From positions 62,001 through 126,000 of the forward strand of contig JAGWZE010000006.1 of NCBI GenBank assembly GCA_018969015.1: a stretch of 64,000 bases of DNA, read 5' to 3'. Made by a program: the position numbers and the translations under genes. Source of the stretch: Alphaproteobacteria bacterium (GTDB lineage: Bacteria > Pseudomonadota > Alphaproteobacteria > Caulobacterales > Aquidulcibacteraceae). Numbering within the stretch: the first letter of the stretch is position 1; every line of letters starts with the position of its first letter. Positions 37,751 through 48,252 of the stretch are shown here, in pieces. The notes beneath the pieces were generated by a model that was not told the origin of the DNA, searched no databases, and saw only the letters and a list, made by a program, of their open reading frames with translations.

Positions 37751-39001
37751 ATGTCGCGGTTGGTGATGAAGTTCGGCGGCACGTCGGTTGGGGATGTCGA
37801 CCGCATCCGCCGCGTGGCGCGCATCGTGGCGGCCGAGCGCAAGCCTGGGCGAGGCTTGGCGGTCGTCGTCTCGGCGATGTCGGGCGAGACGGACAAGCTC
37901 GTGAAGCTTGCCCGCGACGCCGGCGGCGCCCTCGCCGACCAGGGCGCCCAGTTCGACGACGAATATGATGTGGTGGTCTCCACCGGCGAGCAGGTGACGA
38001 CGGGGCTTCTCGCCCTCGCGCTGCGGGCCCAGGGCATCCCGGCGCGCTCCTGGCAGAACTGGCAGGTGCCGATCGTTTCCGACGCCGCCCACGCCAAGGC
38101 GCGGGTGGATTCCATCGATGAGGCCAAGCTCGGCGCGGCGATCGACTCCGGCGAAGTGGCTGTCCTGCCGGGCTTCCAGGGCGTCACCGCCGGCCAGCGC
38201 ATCACGACCCTCGGCCGTGGCGGCTCGGACACGTCCGCCGTCGCCGTCGCCGCCGCCCTCGGCGCAGAGCGCTGCGACATCTACACCGACGTCGACGGCG
38301 TCTACACGACGGACCCGCGGATCGTCGCCAAGGCGCGCCGCCTGGAGAAGATCAGCTACGAGGAAATGCTGGAGATGGCCTCGCTCGGGGCCAAGGTGCT
38401 GCAGACGCGCTCGGTCGAGCTCGCGATGGCCCAACGGGTGCCGGTGCGCGTGCTGTCGAGCTTCGTCGAACCGGGCGTCGACAATCCTGGTACACTGGTG
38501 TGCGGTGAGGAAGAGATCGTGGAAAAGCAGATCGTTTCGGGCGTGGCCTATTCGCGGGACGAGGCCAAGGTGAGCCTCCTCGGCATCGCCGACAGCCCGG
38601 GCGTCGCCGCCCAGATCTTCGGCCGCCTGGCCGACGCCAACATCAATGTCGACATGATCGTGCAGAGCGTGGCCCGCACCGAGGGCCGCCAGAACATCGT
38701 CTTCACCTGCCCGGACCGCGACGCCCCCCGCGCCAAGGATGCGCTGCTCGCGCTCGGCGAGGCGATCCAGCTCGAAGACATCGCGATCCGCCGGGACGTG
38801 GCCAAGGTGTCGGTGATCGGCATCGGCATGCGCAGCCAGGTCGGCGTCGCGCGTACGATGTTCTCGGCGCTCGCCGGCAAGGGCATCAATATCGAGGCGA
38901 TTTCGACGTCGGAGATCAAGATCTCCGTGCTGATCGACGCCCAGTACACCGAACTCGCCGTCCGCGCGTTGCATAGCGCGTACGGCCTCGACGCGGCATG
39001 A
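37751..39001 (+). CDS. lysC: aspartate kinase
   Basis: 416 residues, monofunctional. The kinase signature is KFGGTSVG at residues 7-14. GRGGSDTSAVAVAAAL and YTDVDGVYTTDPR lie in the catalytic domain. Two ACT domains fill the C-terminal third, with KVSLLGIADSPGVAAQIF and KVSVIGIGMRSQVGVARTMF. It makes aspartyl phosphate for Lys, Thr and Met; the ACT pair implies feedback control. The ATG at 37751 follows GGAAGG at some distance; an upstream frame is open but does not match the family. ptsP follows after 13 bases. Confidence 0.96.
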   Translation: MSRLVMKFGGTSVGDVDRIRRVARIVAAERKPGRGLAVVVSAMSGETDKLVKLARDAGGALADQGAQFDDEYDVVVSTGEQVTTGLLALALRAQGIPARSWQNWQVPIVSDAAHAKARVDSIDEAKLGAAIDSGEVAVLPGFQGVTAGQRITTLGRGGSDTSAVAVAAALGAERCDIYTDVDGVYTTDPRIVAKARRLEKISYEEMLEMASLGAKVLQTRSVELAMAQRVPVRVLSSFVEPGVDNPGTLVCGEEEIVEKQIVSGVAYSRDEAKVSLLGIADSPGVAAQIFGRLADANINVDMIVQSVARTEGRQNIVFTCPDRDAPRAKDALLALGEAIQLEDIAIRRDVAKVSVIGIGMRSQVGVARTMFSALAGKGINIEAISTSEIKISVLIDAQYTELAVRALHSAYGLDAA

Positions 39002-39014
39002 GGAGAACGGGCGG

Positions 39015-41285
39015 GTGAGTCCGGCGGGTGCTCCGGCAGGCGGCGGGTCGCGGCTGATCTTGCGCAAACTGCGCGAGATCATGGCTGCCGGCGGCGCTGC
39101 GCAGGCGCGCCTGGATGCGCTCGTCCGCATGATCGCCGCGGCGATGGTGGCCGACGTCTGCTCGATCTACCTCAAGCGCGGCGACGTCCATGAACTTTTC
39201 GCCACCGAGGGCCTGAAGCCCGAAGCCGTCCACCGCACCCGCCTGAAAGCGGGCGAGGGCCTCGTCGGTCTCGTCGGCGAAACGGCCCGGCCGCTGAACC
39301 TCGCCGACGCGCCCGTCCACCCGCGCTTCAGCTACCGCCCCGAAACCGGCGAAGACCCCTACAACGCGTTCCTCGGCGTGCCGATCGTGCGCTCCGAGCG
39401 CGTGTTCGGCGTCCTCGTCGTGCAGAACCGCGTCGCCAAACTCTATGGCGACGACGAGGTCGAGGCGCTGCAGACCGTCGCCATGGTGCTGGCCGAGATG
39501 GTGGCCGCCGGCGGCTTCGGCGATCTGTCCGGCCTCGCCGACGTGGAAATCCGGCCGAGCCGGCCGGAGCGCCTGCAAGGCCGCGCCTTCAGCGACGGCC
39601 TCGCCATCGGCACGGTCGTTCTGCACGAGCCGCACGCGCCGCTCGGCCGCATGATCGCCGATGACCCGGTGCGGGAAGAAAAGCGCCTCGAGGAGGCGCT
39701 GCAGCACATCCGCGCCGATCTCCAGGCGATGATCGACGGCGATCCCGGCCGCCTCTCCGGCGTTTCGCGCGACGTGCTCGAAACCTTCGCGCTGCTGGCG
39801 CAGGACCGCTCCTGGGAAGGCCGCCTGCGCGACGGCGTGCGCGCCGGTCTGTCCGCCGAAGCCGCCGTCGAGCGCGCCCGCCAGGAACACCGCGCGAAGA
39901 TGCAGGGCGCCCGCGATCCCTATCTGCGCGAGCGCCTGCACGATCTCGAAGACCTCGACAACCGCCTCCTGCGCGCGCTCGGCAAGGCCGAGAAGCTCGG
40001 CGCCCAGCCGATGCCGGACGATGCGATCCTCGTCGCCCGCGATCTCGGCCCGGCCGAACTCCTGGAATACGCCCCAGGCCGCCTCCGCGGCCTGGCTCTC
40101 GAGGAGGGCGGGCAGTCGTCCCACGCCGCGATCGTCGCCCGCGCGCTCGGCATCCCGATGGTGGGGCGCATCCAGTCGCTCGTGTCGCGCGTCGAGCCGG
40201 GAGACCGCATCGTCGTCGACGCCGAGCGCGCCGAAGTGCAGCTGCGGCCCGGCGTCGACATCGTCCGCGCCTACGACCAGCGCATCGCGTTGCGCTCCGC
40301 CCGTGCGCAGGAATTCGCCCGCCTGCGCGATCAGCCCGCCGAAACGAGGGACGGCCGCCCGGTCTCGCTCCTTCTCAACGCCGGCCTCACGCTCGACGTG
40401 CAGCATCTCGGCGAAACCGGCGCCGCCGGCGTCGGCCTGTTCCGCACCGAGTTCCAATTCATGGTCTCGGAAACGCTGCCGCGACTGGAGGCGCAGACGC
40501 GCCTCTACCGCGACGTGCTCGAACAGGCCGGCGACAAGCCCGTCACCTTCCGCACGCTCGATCTCGGCGGCGACAAGGTGCTCCCCTACATGGTGGCCGA
40601 GCGCGAGGAGAACCCGGCGCTGGGCTGGCGCGCGCTGCGCATCGGCCTCGATCGCCCGGCGCTCCTCCGCTACCAGCTGCGCGCGCTGATCGCCGCCGCC
40701 GAGGGGCGGGGCCTGCGGGTGATGTTCCCGCTCGTCACGACGGTCGAGGAATTCGACGCCGCCGCCGCCCTCGTGCAGCGCGAGATGGCCTGGGCGCGCA
40801 AGCAGGGCGCCCAGGGCCCGGCGCGTCTCGAGATCGGCGTCATGCTGGAGGCGCCGGCGCTCGCCTTCGCGATCGACGCCCTCAAGGGCAAAGCCGCGTT
40901 CGTCTCGATCGGCACGAACGACCTCATGCAGTATTTCTTCGCCGCCGATCGCAACAATCCGCGGGTGGGCGACCGCTACGATCTGCTCAGCGTCCCGGCG
41001 CTGCGGTTCCTGCGCGAAGTGCGCACGGCGTGCGCCGCCGCGGGCCTGCCGCTGTCGATCTGCGGTGAGGCCGCGGGGCGGCCATTGGAGGCCATGACGC
41101 TGGTCGCGCTCGGCTTCGACCGGCTGTCCATGCCGGCGTCCGGCATCGGTCCGGTCAAGCGGATGATTCGCTCGCTCGACGCCGCCCACTGCGCGCGCGC
41201 CTTGGAGCCGCTCCTCCAATCGACGAAAAATTCCCTCAGAACAGAGCTTTCCGCCTACGCGACGGCGAATGGCGTGGCGTTGTGA
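39015..41285 (+). CDS. ptsP: phosphoenolpyruvate-protein phosphotransferase, EI-Ntr
   Basis: 756 residues starting at GTG after TGAGGAGAA. An N-terminal GAF domain (about residues 20-165) distinguishes the nitrogen-PTS enzyme from EI of sugar PTS. The phospho-histidine is His370 in GGQSSHAAIVAR. The PEP-binding C-terminal domain has GLFRTEFQFM, GTNDLMQYFFAADR and the cysteine motif SICGEAAG. It phosphorylates NPr using PEP and senses glutamine through GAF. The gap to lysC is 13 bp, so they are likely cotranscribed. Confidence 0.96.
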   Translation: MSPAGAPAGGGSRLILRKLREIMAAGGAAQARLDALVRMIAAAMVADVCSIYLKRGDVHELFATEGLKPEAVHRTRLKAGEGLVGLVGETARPLNLADAPVHPRFSYRPETGEDPYNAFLGVPIVRSERVFGVLVVQNRVAKLYGDDEVEALQTVAMVLAEMVAAGGFGDLSGLADVEIRPSRPERLQGRAFSDGLAIGTVVLHEPHAPLGRMIADDPVREEKRLEEALQHIRADLQAMIDGDPGRLSGVSRDVLETFALLAQDRSWEGRLRDGVRAGLSAEAAVERARQEHRAKMQGARDPYLRERLHDLEDLDNRLLRALGKAEKLGAQPMPDDAILVARDLGPAELLEYAPGRLRGLALEEGGQSSHAAIVARALGIPMVGRIQSLVSRVEPGDRIVVDAERAEVQLRPGVDIVRAYDQRIALRSARAQEFARLRDQPAETRDGRPVSLLLNAGLTLDVQHLGETGAAGVGLFRTEFQFMVSETLPRLEAQTRLYRDVLEQAGDKPVTFRTLDLGGDKVLPYMVAEREENPALGWRALRIGLDRPALLRYQLRALIAAAEGRGLRVMFPLVTTVEEFDAAAALVQREMAWARKQGAQGPARLEIGVMLEAPALAFAIDALKGKAAFVSIGTNDLMQYFFAADRNNPRVGDRYDLLSVPALRFLREVRTACAAAGLPLSICGEAAGRPLEAMTLVALGFDRLSMPASGIGPVKRMIRSLDAAHCARALEPLLQSTKNSLRTELSAYATANGVAL

Positions 41286-41289
41286 GCCG

Positions 41290-41319
41290 TTGCTGAACAG
41301 GCCCCGAACGCGCTATCTT
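41290..41319 (+). promoter_or_regulatory. possible sigma-70-type promoter for the RodZ-like gene
   Basis: TTGCTG (41290-41295), an 18-bp spacer and TATCTT (41314-41319), just after the ptsP stop. The start codon is about 47 bp downstream of the expected transcription start. It is a reasonable but unproven match. Confidence 0.35.
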
Positions 41320-41372
41320 CACGCGACTGCAAACGTCTTCATTCTTTCAGAATCGCACGCGCCCGCTCGAAC

Positions 41373-42374
41373 ATGCTGCAAACGCCGTCCTCTCCGGACT
41401 CTGCCGAACCGGGCCGCGCCAGCGAGCCGGCGGCGCAGACGCGCGCGGCCGTCGCCGAGGCGCAGCTGGGCCTCGATCCGGATCTGCGCGCCGGGGAAAA
41501 GCTGGCCCGGGCGCGCGTCCATCTCGGCCTGAGCATCGACCAGGTGTCCGATCGTCTGCGCGTCCGGCGGGACTATCTGGAAGCGCTCGAGCAGATGAAC
41601 ATCAAGCTGCTGCCCGGCCGCGCCTACACGCTGGCCTATCTGCGCAGCTACGCCGCCCATTTGGGGCTCGATCCGGCGGCCGTGGTCGCCCAGTTCCAGC
41701 GCGAGTCCGCCCTCACCCGTGAGGACGTGAACCCGCAGCTCCGCAATCCTGAATCCAAGCCCCGGCGCGAACGGCCCTGGCTCGCTGCGCTGGCGATCGC
41801 CGCGGCCATTGCCGGCTTCATGGCCTGGCGCGCCTACGAGGACATGTCGCGCGCCACGCGCCCCGTGCGCGACACGCAGACGGCCGAAGCCCCTGCCGCC
41901 GCGGAGCCGAACGCCCCCGCCGCCGAAACGCCGCTCGCACCGCCGGCCCCGACGCTCGCGCGCGTCGTCGTCGAACTGCGCGCGCTCCAGCCCGCTTGGC
42001 TCGAAGTGCGCGGGCCCGACGGCACGATCTTCTTCGCCCGCGCCATGCAGGCGGGCGAGGGCTACCGGCCCGACGTCGGCGCCGGCTGGACGATCCACAC
42101 CAAGGATGGCGGCGCCTTCGAACTCCTGGTCGACGGCGTCTCCCGTGGTCCCTTGGGCGATGTCGGCTCCCCGGTTCTCGGCCGCCGCGTTGACGCGATC
42201 GCCGCCAGCGCGCCGCCGCCGGTCCTTCCGCCGCCGCCCGCCAAGCCGAAGCCGACCGCGTCGGCCGCGCCAAGCATCCCCGCGACCGCCGCCGCCAGCG
42301 CGCCGCCCGTCTCGGTAGAGCCGCCGCCCGCCGCTCCCGATCCCGCCGCATCGCCGCGCCCCGCAGGGCGGTAG
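41373..42374 (+). CDS. RodZ-like helix-turn-helix membrane protein (DUF4115)
   Basis: 333 residues. A helix-turn-helix domain of the RodZ type spans about residues 40-110 (GLSIDQVSDRLRVRRDYLEALE, YTLAYLRSYA). One membrane helix lies at about 135-152. The periplasmic DUF4115 domain follows (VVVELRALQPAWLEVRGPDG, GWTIHTKDGGAFELLVDG). The C-terminus is Pro/Ala-rich. RodZ links MreB to the membrane in cell-shape control; whether this one does is inference. In related genomes a gene of this kind commonly precedes ispG; here an S9 peptidase on the other strand intervenes. Confidence 0.88.
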   Translation: MLQTPSSPDSAEPGRASEPAAQTRAAVAEAQLGLDPDLRAGEKLARARVHLGLSIDQVSDRLRVRRDYLEALEQMNIKLLPGRAYTLAYLRSYAAHLGLDPAAVVAQFQRESALTREDVNPQLRNPESKPRRERPWLAALAIAAAIAGFMAWRAYEDMSRATRPVRDTQTAEAPAAAEPNAPAAETPLAPPAPTLARVVVELRALQPAWLEVRGPDGTIFFARAMQAGEGYRPDVGAGWTIHTKDGGAFELLVDGVSRGPLGDVGSPVLGRRVDAIAASAPPPVLPPPPAKPKPTASAAPSIPATAAASAPPVSVEPPPAAPDPAASPRPAGR

Positions 42375-42401
42375 GCCGCGCGGCGCGCGGCCTCTGCGCC
42401 T

Positions 42402-44453
42402 TCAGGCGAGATGGCGCGCCAGGAACGTGCCGAGCTCCGTCAGCATCTGCGTGCGCGTCGCGCCGTCCGAAAGCCAATGGTCGTCGCCCTTGAGCGCGAC
42501 AAAGGAGGGCGGCTTTCCCGCCGCGGTCAGCGCGTTGCGCAGACCGTTCGTCTGGCTGATGTCCACGACGCTGTCCTCCGTGCCGTGCATCAGCAGCACC
42601 GGAGCCGTGATGCGCGCGGCGTTGAGCGTCGGCGAGGCGGCGATCAGCGCGGGCTTGTCGGTCTTCAAGGCGCCGATCGTGGTCGTGAAGAAGTCGGCGG
42701 CGACGCCGTTTCGCTCCGCGCCGCCCATCATCGCCGCGACAAGCCGCGGCAGGTCATAGACCCCGCCTACGCCCGCCGCGCAACACACGAGGTCGGGCGT
42801 CTGCATCGCGGCGGTCAAGGCCGCATAGGCGCCATAGCTCGCGCCGACGAACGCGATCCGCTTCGGATCGATGCGGCCCGAGCGGATCAACACGCGCGCG
42901 CCGTCCTCCACGTCGCGCGACATCAATCCACCCCACTGGCCATAGCCCGCCGAGCGCCACGTGTGGCCATATCCCGTCGAGCCGCGGAAGTTCGGTTGCA
43001 GAACCGTGTAGCCGCGCGCAGCAAGGAAGTGCGCCCACCAATCGAATTCGCCGCTGTCGCGCGCGCCCGGGCCGCCATGGATCAGAACCACGAGCGGCGA
43101 GGGCGTGCGGGCCGGCCGATCCGGCGTCGTCAGGATCGCCGGAACGCGCACCCCGTCACGCGCCGCATACGTGATCGACGCGACCGATGCGATGTGGCGC
43201 AGTCCCGGATAGCGGCGGCCGATGAGGTCGAGCGCCTTCGTTGCGGGCGTGAATCGGAAGTACGAACCGCCGGCATCGCCGGCCTCGGCGTAGACGACGA
43301 ACTGGCTGCGGTCGCGCGTCCAATCGACGATCGTCGCCATCGTGTCCGGCACGGTTTCCCGCAGAGAGTCGTAGACGCCCTGGAGCGCGGGATCGAAGAA
43401 CTTCTGTTGCGGCTCGAGATCGTCGGTCCACGACGCGCCGACGACGCGGCGTGTCCAGGGATCGCGGATCGCCCTGGACGTGTCGTAGCGGTCGTCTGCG
43501 AACAAGGTCGTCTGCGCGCCGGTGGCGAGATCGACGGCGATGAGCCGCCACGTCTCGTTCGGTCCGCCGCGTTGGCCGAGCACGACGCGCCCGTCCGGCA
43601 TTTGCCCCAACAGGCCCGGTGGGGCGCCGAACTCGCTCGATCCGCCGAACAGCACACGCTCCTCGCGGCCGCTCACCACGCGCACGTCCCATGTGTTTTT
43701 CTTGGCGTCGATGATCCCGGTCCGGACGATCGGTGCGCCGGCATTGTTCAAAAGCACGTCGTCCGTTTCGTTAGGAAAACGCCGCACGATCACGCCGCGG
43801 CCTGTCTTCAGGTCCACCCGGAACACGGCCATTTCCGCATCCTGCAGCGGCGATGCGCGCGCCACGATGCGTCCGTATCCGGGGTCGCCCTCGATCGGCG
43901 TTTCGAGCATGCCGAACGAGGACATCGCCTCGCTGTCTTCGGTTTTGTCGAGCAGCAGCACGGAGCGTTTCGTCGCCATGTCCATCGCGACGTAGCGCAC
44001 ATATTCGAGCAGCCGCACGGACCCTCTGAATCGCCAGCCGAAGGCCTCGATCTGCGCCGCCGTGAAGGTCTGGCTGATCGTGCCGAGCGCGATGTCGTCG
44101 TCCGCCCATCTGACGCTGCGGAGCGTCTGGCCTTTGCTCGTGCGGAACACGGCGAGCGGCGTGCGAATGGCGATATCGATCACGCGGATCTCGCCGCCGC
44201 CGGTCCCCGCATTGGCGGCGACAGAGACCCGCTTGCCGTCAGGCGAGATCGAGACCTCCGAAACTGCCGGCAGGCGTCCATAGGCCGCCGCATCGCTGGC
44301 GATGTCCGCCGCCGCCGGATCGACCGCCTGCGCCTCGGCCTGCGCCGCCGACGTGACCGCCGCACCCAGCGCGCCCAGCAGGGTGTCGCGACGCGATGGC
44401 CCCTGTCGCGGCGCGCCCGAGGCAGACCCGCCCTGATCGTAACCTGTATCCAT
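42402..44453 (-). CDS. S9 family peptidase with Tat-type signal
   Basis: 683 residues. The N-terminus has SRRDTLLGALGAA, a twin-arginine motif and hydrophobic stretch, so export in folded form is predicted. A beta-propeller region follows (SISPDGKRVSVAA). The catalytic domain has the Ser elbow GASYGAYAAL, Asp in HGTEDSVVDIS and His in KGDDHWLS. It is a second S9 peptidase, distinct from the one at 25520. The ATG at 44453 has GGGAGA upstream; an open frame continues to 44516. It faces the RodZ-like gene with only 28 bp between stops. Confidence 0.93.
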   Translation of the reverse strand: MDTGYDQGGSASGAPRQGPSRRDTLLGALGAAVTSAAQAEAQAVDPAAADIASDAAAYGRLPAVSEVSISPDGKRVSVAANAGTGGGEIRVIDIAIRTPLAVFRTSKGQTLRSVRWADDDIALGTISQTFTAAQIEAFGWRFRGSVRLLEYVRYVAMDMATKRSVLLLDKTEDSEAMSSFGMLETPIEGDPGYGRIVARASPLQDAEMAVFRVDLKTGRGVIVRRFPNETDDVLLNNAGAPIVRTGIIDAKKNTWDVRVVSGREERVLFGGSSEFGAPPGLLGQMPDGRVVLGQRGGPNETWRLIAVDLATGAQTTLFADDRYDTSRAIRDPWTRRVVGASWTDDLEPQQKFFDPALQGVYDSLRETVPDTMATIVDWTRDRSQFVVYAEAGDAGGSYFRFTPATKALDLIGRRYPGLRHIASVASITYAARDGVRVPAILTTPDRPARTPSPLVVLIHGGPGARDSGEFDWWAHFLAARGYTVLQPNFRGSTGYGHTWRSAGYGQWGGLMSRDVEDGARVLIRSGRIDPKRIAFVGASYGAYAALTAAMQTPDLVCCAAGVGGVYDLPRLVAAMMGGAERNGVAADFFTTTIGALKTDKPALIAASPTLNAARITAPVLLMHGTEDSVVDISQTNGLRNALTAAGKPPSFVALKGDDHWLSDGATRTQMLTELGTFLARHLA

Positions 44454-44626
44454 GTGCGTCTCCCATCCGGGCGGGAGCCTAACCGACGTATGCGCGGCGT
44501 CCAGAGGTGTGGCCACAGGGTGGGCGGCGACGCGCCACGGGGCCCGACTTGCCTTTGCCCGCTACCGTCCTGACCGCGGACGGCCTAAATGAAGGCCACC
44601 GAACGGGCGTGAGGCGCGAGGCGCAA

Positions 44627-45745
44627 ATGTCGGAATTGCATGCGGTAAGGCCCTGGCGGCGGATCGAGCGGCGCAAGAGCCGTCAGATCAAGGTCGGCGC
44701 GGTGGCGGTCGGCGGCGACGCGCCGATCAGCGTCCAGACCATGACCAACACGCCGACGCCGGACGTCGGCGCCACGGTCGACCAGATCCGCCGCTGCGAG
44801 GAGGCCGGGGTCGACATCATCCGCGTCTCGTGCCCCGACGAGGACAGCACCAAGGCGCTGAAAGACATCGTGAAAGCCGCCAAGGTCCCGATCGTCGCGG
44901 ACATCCATTTCCACTACCGCCGGGCGATCGAAGCCGCCCAGGCCGGCGCCGCGTGCCTGCGCATCAATCCTGGCAATATCGGATCGGCGGACCGCGTGCG
45001 GGACGTCGTCCAGGCCGCCAAGGATCACGGCTGCGCCATCCGCATCGGCGTCAATGCCGGCTCGCTCGAGGCCGATCTTCTGGAAAAATACGGCGAGCCT
45101 TGCCCGGAGGCGATGGTCGAAAGCGCGCTCGACCACGTCAACATCCTGCGGGACCACGACTTCCACGAGTTCAAGATCTCGGTCAAAGCGTCGGACGCGT
45201 TCCTCACGGTCGCGGCCTACACCGCGCTCGCTGAGGCCGTGGATTGCCCCCTCCATCTGGGCGTCACGGAGGCCGGCCCGGCCCGTATCGGCACGGTCAA
45301 GTCTTCGATTGCGCTGGGGAATTTGCTCTGGGCGGGGATCGGCGACACGATCCGCGTCTCCCTGGCCGCCGCCCCCGAGGAAGAGGTGCGCGTCGGCCAC
45401 GACATCCTCAAGTCGCTCGGCCTGCGCACCCGCGGCGTCAACATCATCGCGTGCCCGTCCTGCGCCCGGCAGGGGTTCGACGTGATCAAGACCGTCGAGA
45501 CCCTCGAGGCCCGTTTGGCCCACGTGTCCGAGCCGATCTCCCTGTCGATCATCGGCTGCGTGGTGAACGGCCCGGGCGAGGCGCTGTTCACGGACCTCGG
45601 CTTTACCGGCGGCGGCAAAGGGGCGGGGATGGTCTATCGGGCCGGCCGGCCCGACCACAAAATGGACAACGACCGCATGGTCGACCACATCGTAGAGCTG
45701 GTCGAAGCCCGCGCGGCCGAACTGCGGGCGGCTCGCCCGGAGTGA
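44627..45745 (+). CDS. ispG: 4-hydroxy-3-methylbut-2-enyl diphosphate synthase (flavodoxin/ferredoxin)
   Basis: 372 residues. The N-terminal TIM-barrel region starts [14 protein letters not shown]. The [4Fe-4S] cluster ligands are Cys276 and Cys279 (CPSCARQG) and Cys311 ([11 protein letters not shown]), with the conserved Glu in NGPGE as fourth ligand. It makes HMBPP in the MEP isoprenoid pathway. The ATG at 44627 follows GAGGCGCGAGG; an upstream in-frame extension does not match the family. A terminator-like hairpin follows the stop. Confidence 0.96.
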   Translation: MSELHAVRPWRRIERRKSRQIKVGAVAVGGDAPISVQTMTNTPTPDVGATVDQIRRCEEAGVDIIRVSCPDEDSTKALKDIVKAAKVPIVADIHFHYRRAIEAAQAGAACLRINPGNIGSADRVRDVVQAAKDHGCAIRIGVNAGSLEADLLEKYGEPCPEAMVESALDHVNILRDHDFHEFKISVKASDAFLTVAAYTALAEAVDCPLHLGVTEAGPARIGTVKSSIALGNLLWAGIGDTIRVSLAAAPEEEVRVGHDILKSLGLRTRGVNIIACPSCARQGFDVIKTVETLEARLAHVSEPISLSIIGCVVNGPGEALFTDLGFTGGGKGAGMVYRAGRPDHKMDNDRMVDHIVELVEARAAELRAARPE

Positions 45746-45750
45746 GCGGC

Positions 45751-45778
45751 AAAAACACTCCCTTTAGGAAGTTTTTTT
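45751..45778 (+). terminator. rho-independent-type terminator after ispG
   Basis: ACTCCC, loop TTTA, GGAAGT with one mismatch, preceded by five A and followed by a run of seven T. The stem is short, but the position six bases past the ispG stop and the T-run support a terminator. Confidence 0.5.
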
Positions 45779-45834
45779 ACCCTGCATTTCTTCCTCCGAG
45801 ATACTATGGTACACCCGCGCGTCCGGAGACCTTT

Positions 45835-46707
45835 ATGCGTAACGTGATCCTCCTCCATGCGCGTTCTGACGCCGCGCTGGCCGAAGAGTTGGTGTCGCGA
45901 AACCCACGCGTGGCCCTCGTTTGCGGGATCGACCGTTCGGCGCCCCCCGGCCATTTCGGCGAGCAGTTCCACATGGCGGCCCTCTGGTCGCGTGAAGCGG
46001 CGCTTGACGGTCTGGAATGGGTCATGGCGGAAGCGCTGGCCCATCGTGAACAGCCCTCGATCATCATCGTCGTCGATGGCGTGCCCGTGCCGGCCTGCCT
46101 TGCGCGGGCTGGTCAGCAGGTGCGCGTCTCGCCGATGACGGATCTCGCGGCCCTGTTCGAGCTGCTGTCTCCGCACGTCTCGGCCATCGTCGAAGACGAG
46201 TCGGATGAAGATCTTCTGGCCACGCGCCGTCGGTCGGTCGCGACGGCGGCCAGCGCGGCGTTCAGCATCGGGTGCGGCGCGCTGCTCGCCCATGCCGCCT
46301 CGCCCTACGGCCTGATTCCCACGGCGGCGACGCCCACGTTCACGCCCACGGCGCGCACCGTCGTAGCCCAGCCGGTCGTCCAGGCCGAGGAGACGCTGCC
46401 GGTCATCGAAGCCGTCGAAACGCGGTTCGAGTCGGTTCGGGCCCCCGCGGCCAGCGTCGCATCCTCGCCGAGCATTCGGGCCCGGTTCGAGCGCGTGAAG
46501 TCGATCGCCATCTCGGACATGCTGCTGGCGCAGCTGGCCCAGCGCGCTGATGAGCAGGCCCAAACGCTCTTCTCCGCGCCGCCGGTCGCTGTCGCGGCCG
46601 TCGCAGCCGCGGACGTGTCGACCGTGCGCCTCGCGTCCGTGACGGACACAACCCCGGTGAAGATGGCGCAATCGGACCTCGCCACGTTCGAGAACTCGAC
46701 GTTCTGA
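45835..46707 (+). CDS. membrane protein with possible degenerate TIR-like domain
   Basis: 290 residues, no family firmly recognised. Residues 3-20 ([18 protein letters not shown]) resemble the first strand and helix of TIR domains. [20 protein letters not shown] (49-68) resembles the WxxxE helix with the catalytic-position Glu (W62, E66), and SIIIVVDGV gives the following strand. The segment between is shorter than in canonical TIR domains. One membrane helix lies at about 137-157, then a Pro/Ala/Val-rich region and a low-complexity tail. A TACTAT box (45802-45807) may be its -10, after the ispG terminator. It stands alone between ispG and glmM. The TIR call is a hypothesis. Confidence 0.6.
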   Translation: MRNVILLHARSDAALAEELVSRNPRVALVCGIDRSAPPGHFGEQFHMAALWSREAALDGLEWVMAEALAHREQPSIIIVVDGVPVPACLARAGQQVRVSPMTDLAALFELLSPHVSAIVEDESDEDLLATRRRSVATAASAAFSIGCGALLAHAASPYGLIPTAATPTFTPTARTVVAQPVVQAEETLPVIEAVETRFESVRAPAASVASSPSIRARFERVKSIAISDMLLAQLAQRADEQAQTLFSAPPVAVAAVAAADVSTVRLASVTDTTPVKMAQSDLATFENSTF

Positions 46708-46723
46708 CGCGCCGCAGGCGCGT
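46707..46723. terminator. GC hairpin after the TIR-like gene
   Basis: ACGCGCC, loop GCA, GGCGCGT: a perfect 7-bp stem that overlaps the last base of the stop codon. No T-run follows, so it may be a transcript-end stabiliser rather than an intrinsic terminator. Confidence 0.3.
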
Positions 46724-46864
46724 TCAGCGCCGCGCCCCGCACGGCTCAACCGGCGACGGCAGGCGGATGCCGCGCTCTCCCCGCCGAACTCTCGCCGCCC
46801 GCATGATCATTTCGTCCGCGCCGACCGCCATCGCGCTGGATCGGGGCGCAGTCCAGAGGCTCGC

Positions 46865-48208
<1,344 letters not shown>

Positions 48209-48217
<9 letters not shown>

Positions 48218-48252
48218 CGCTACGCCGCGCTGATCCTCGCTTGGGGAGGATC
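48209..48252. terminator. two hairpins between converging genes
   Basis: GCGGCGTA/TACGCCGC (48209-48228, spanning the glmM stop) and GATCCTC/GAGGATC (48232-48252). They fill the short gap between converging glmM and the metallo-hydrolase gene. Neither has a T-run. Confidence 0.4.
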
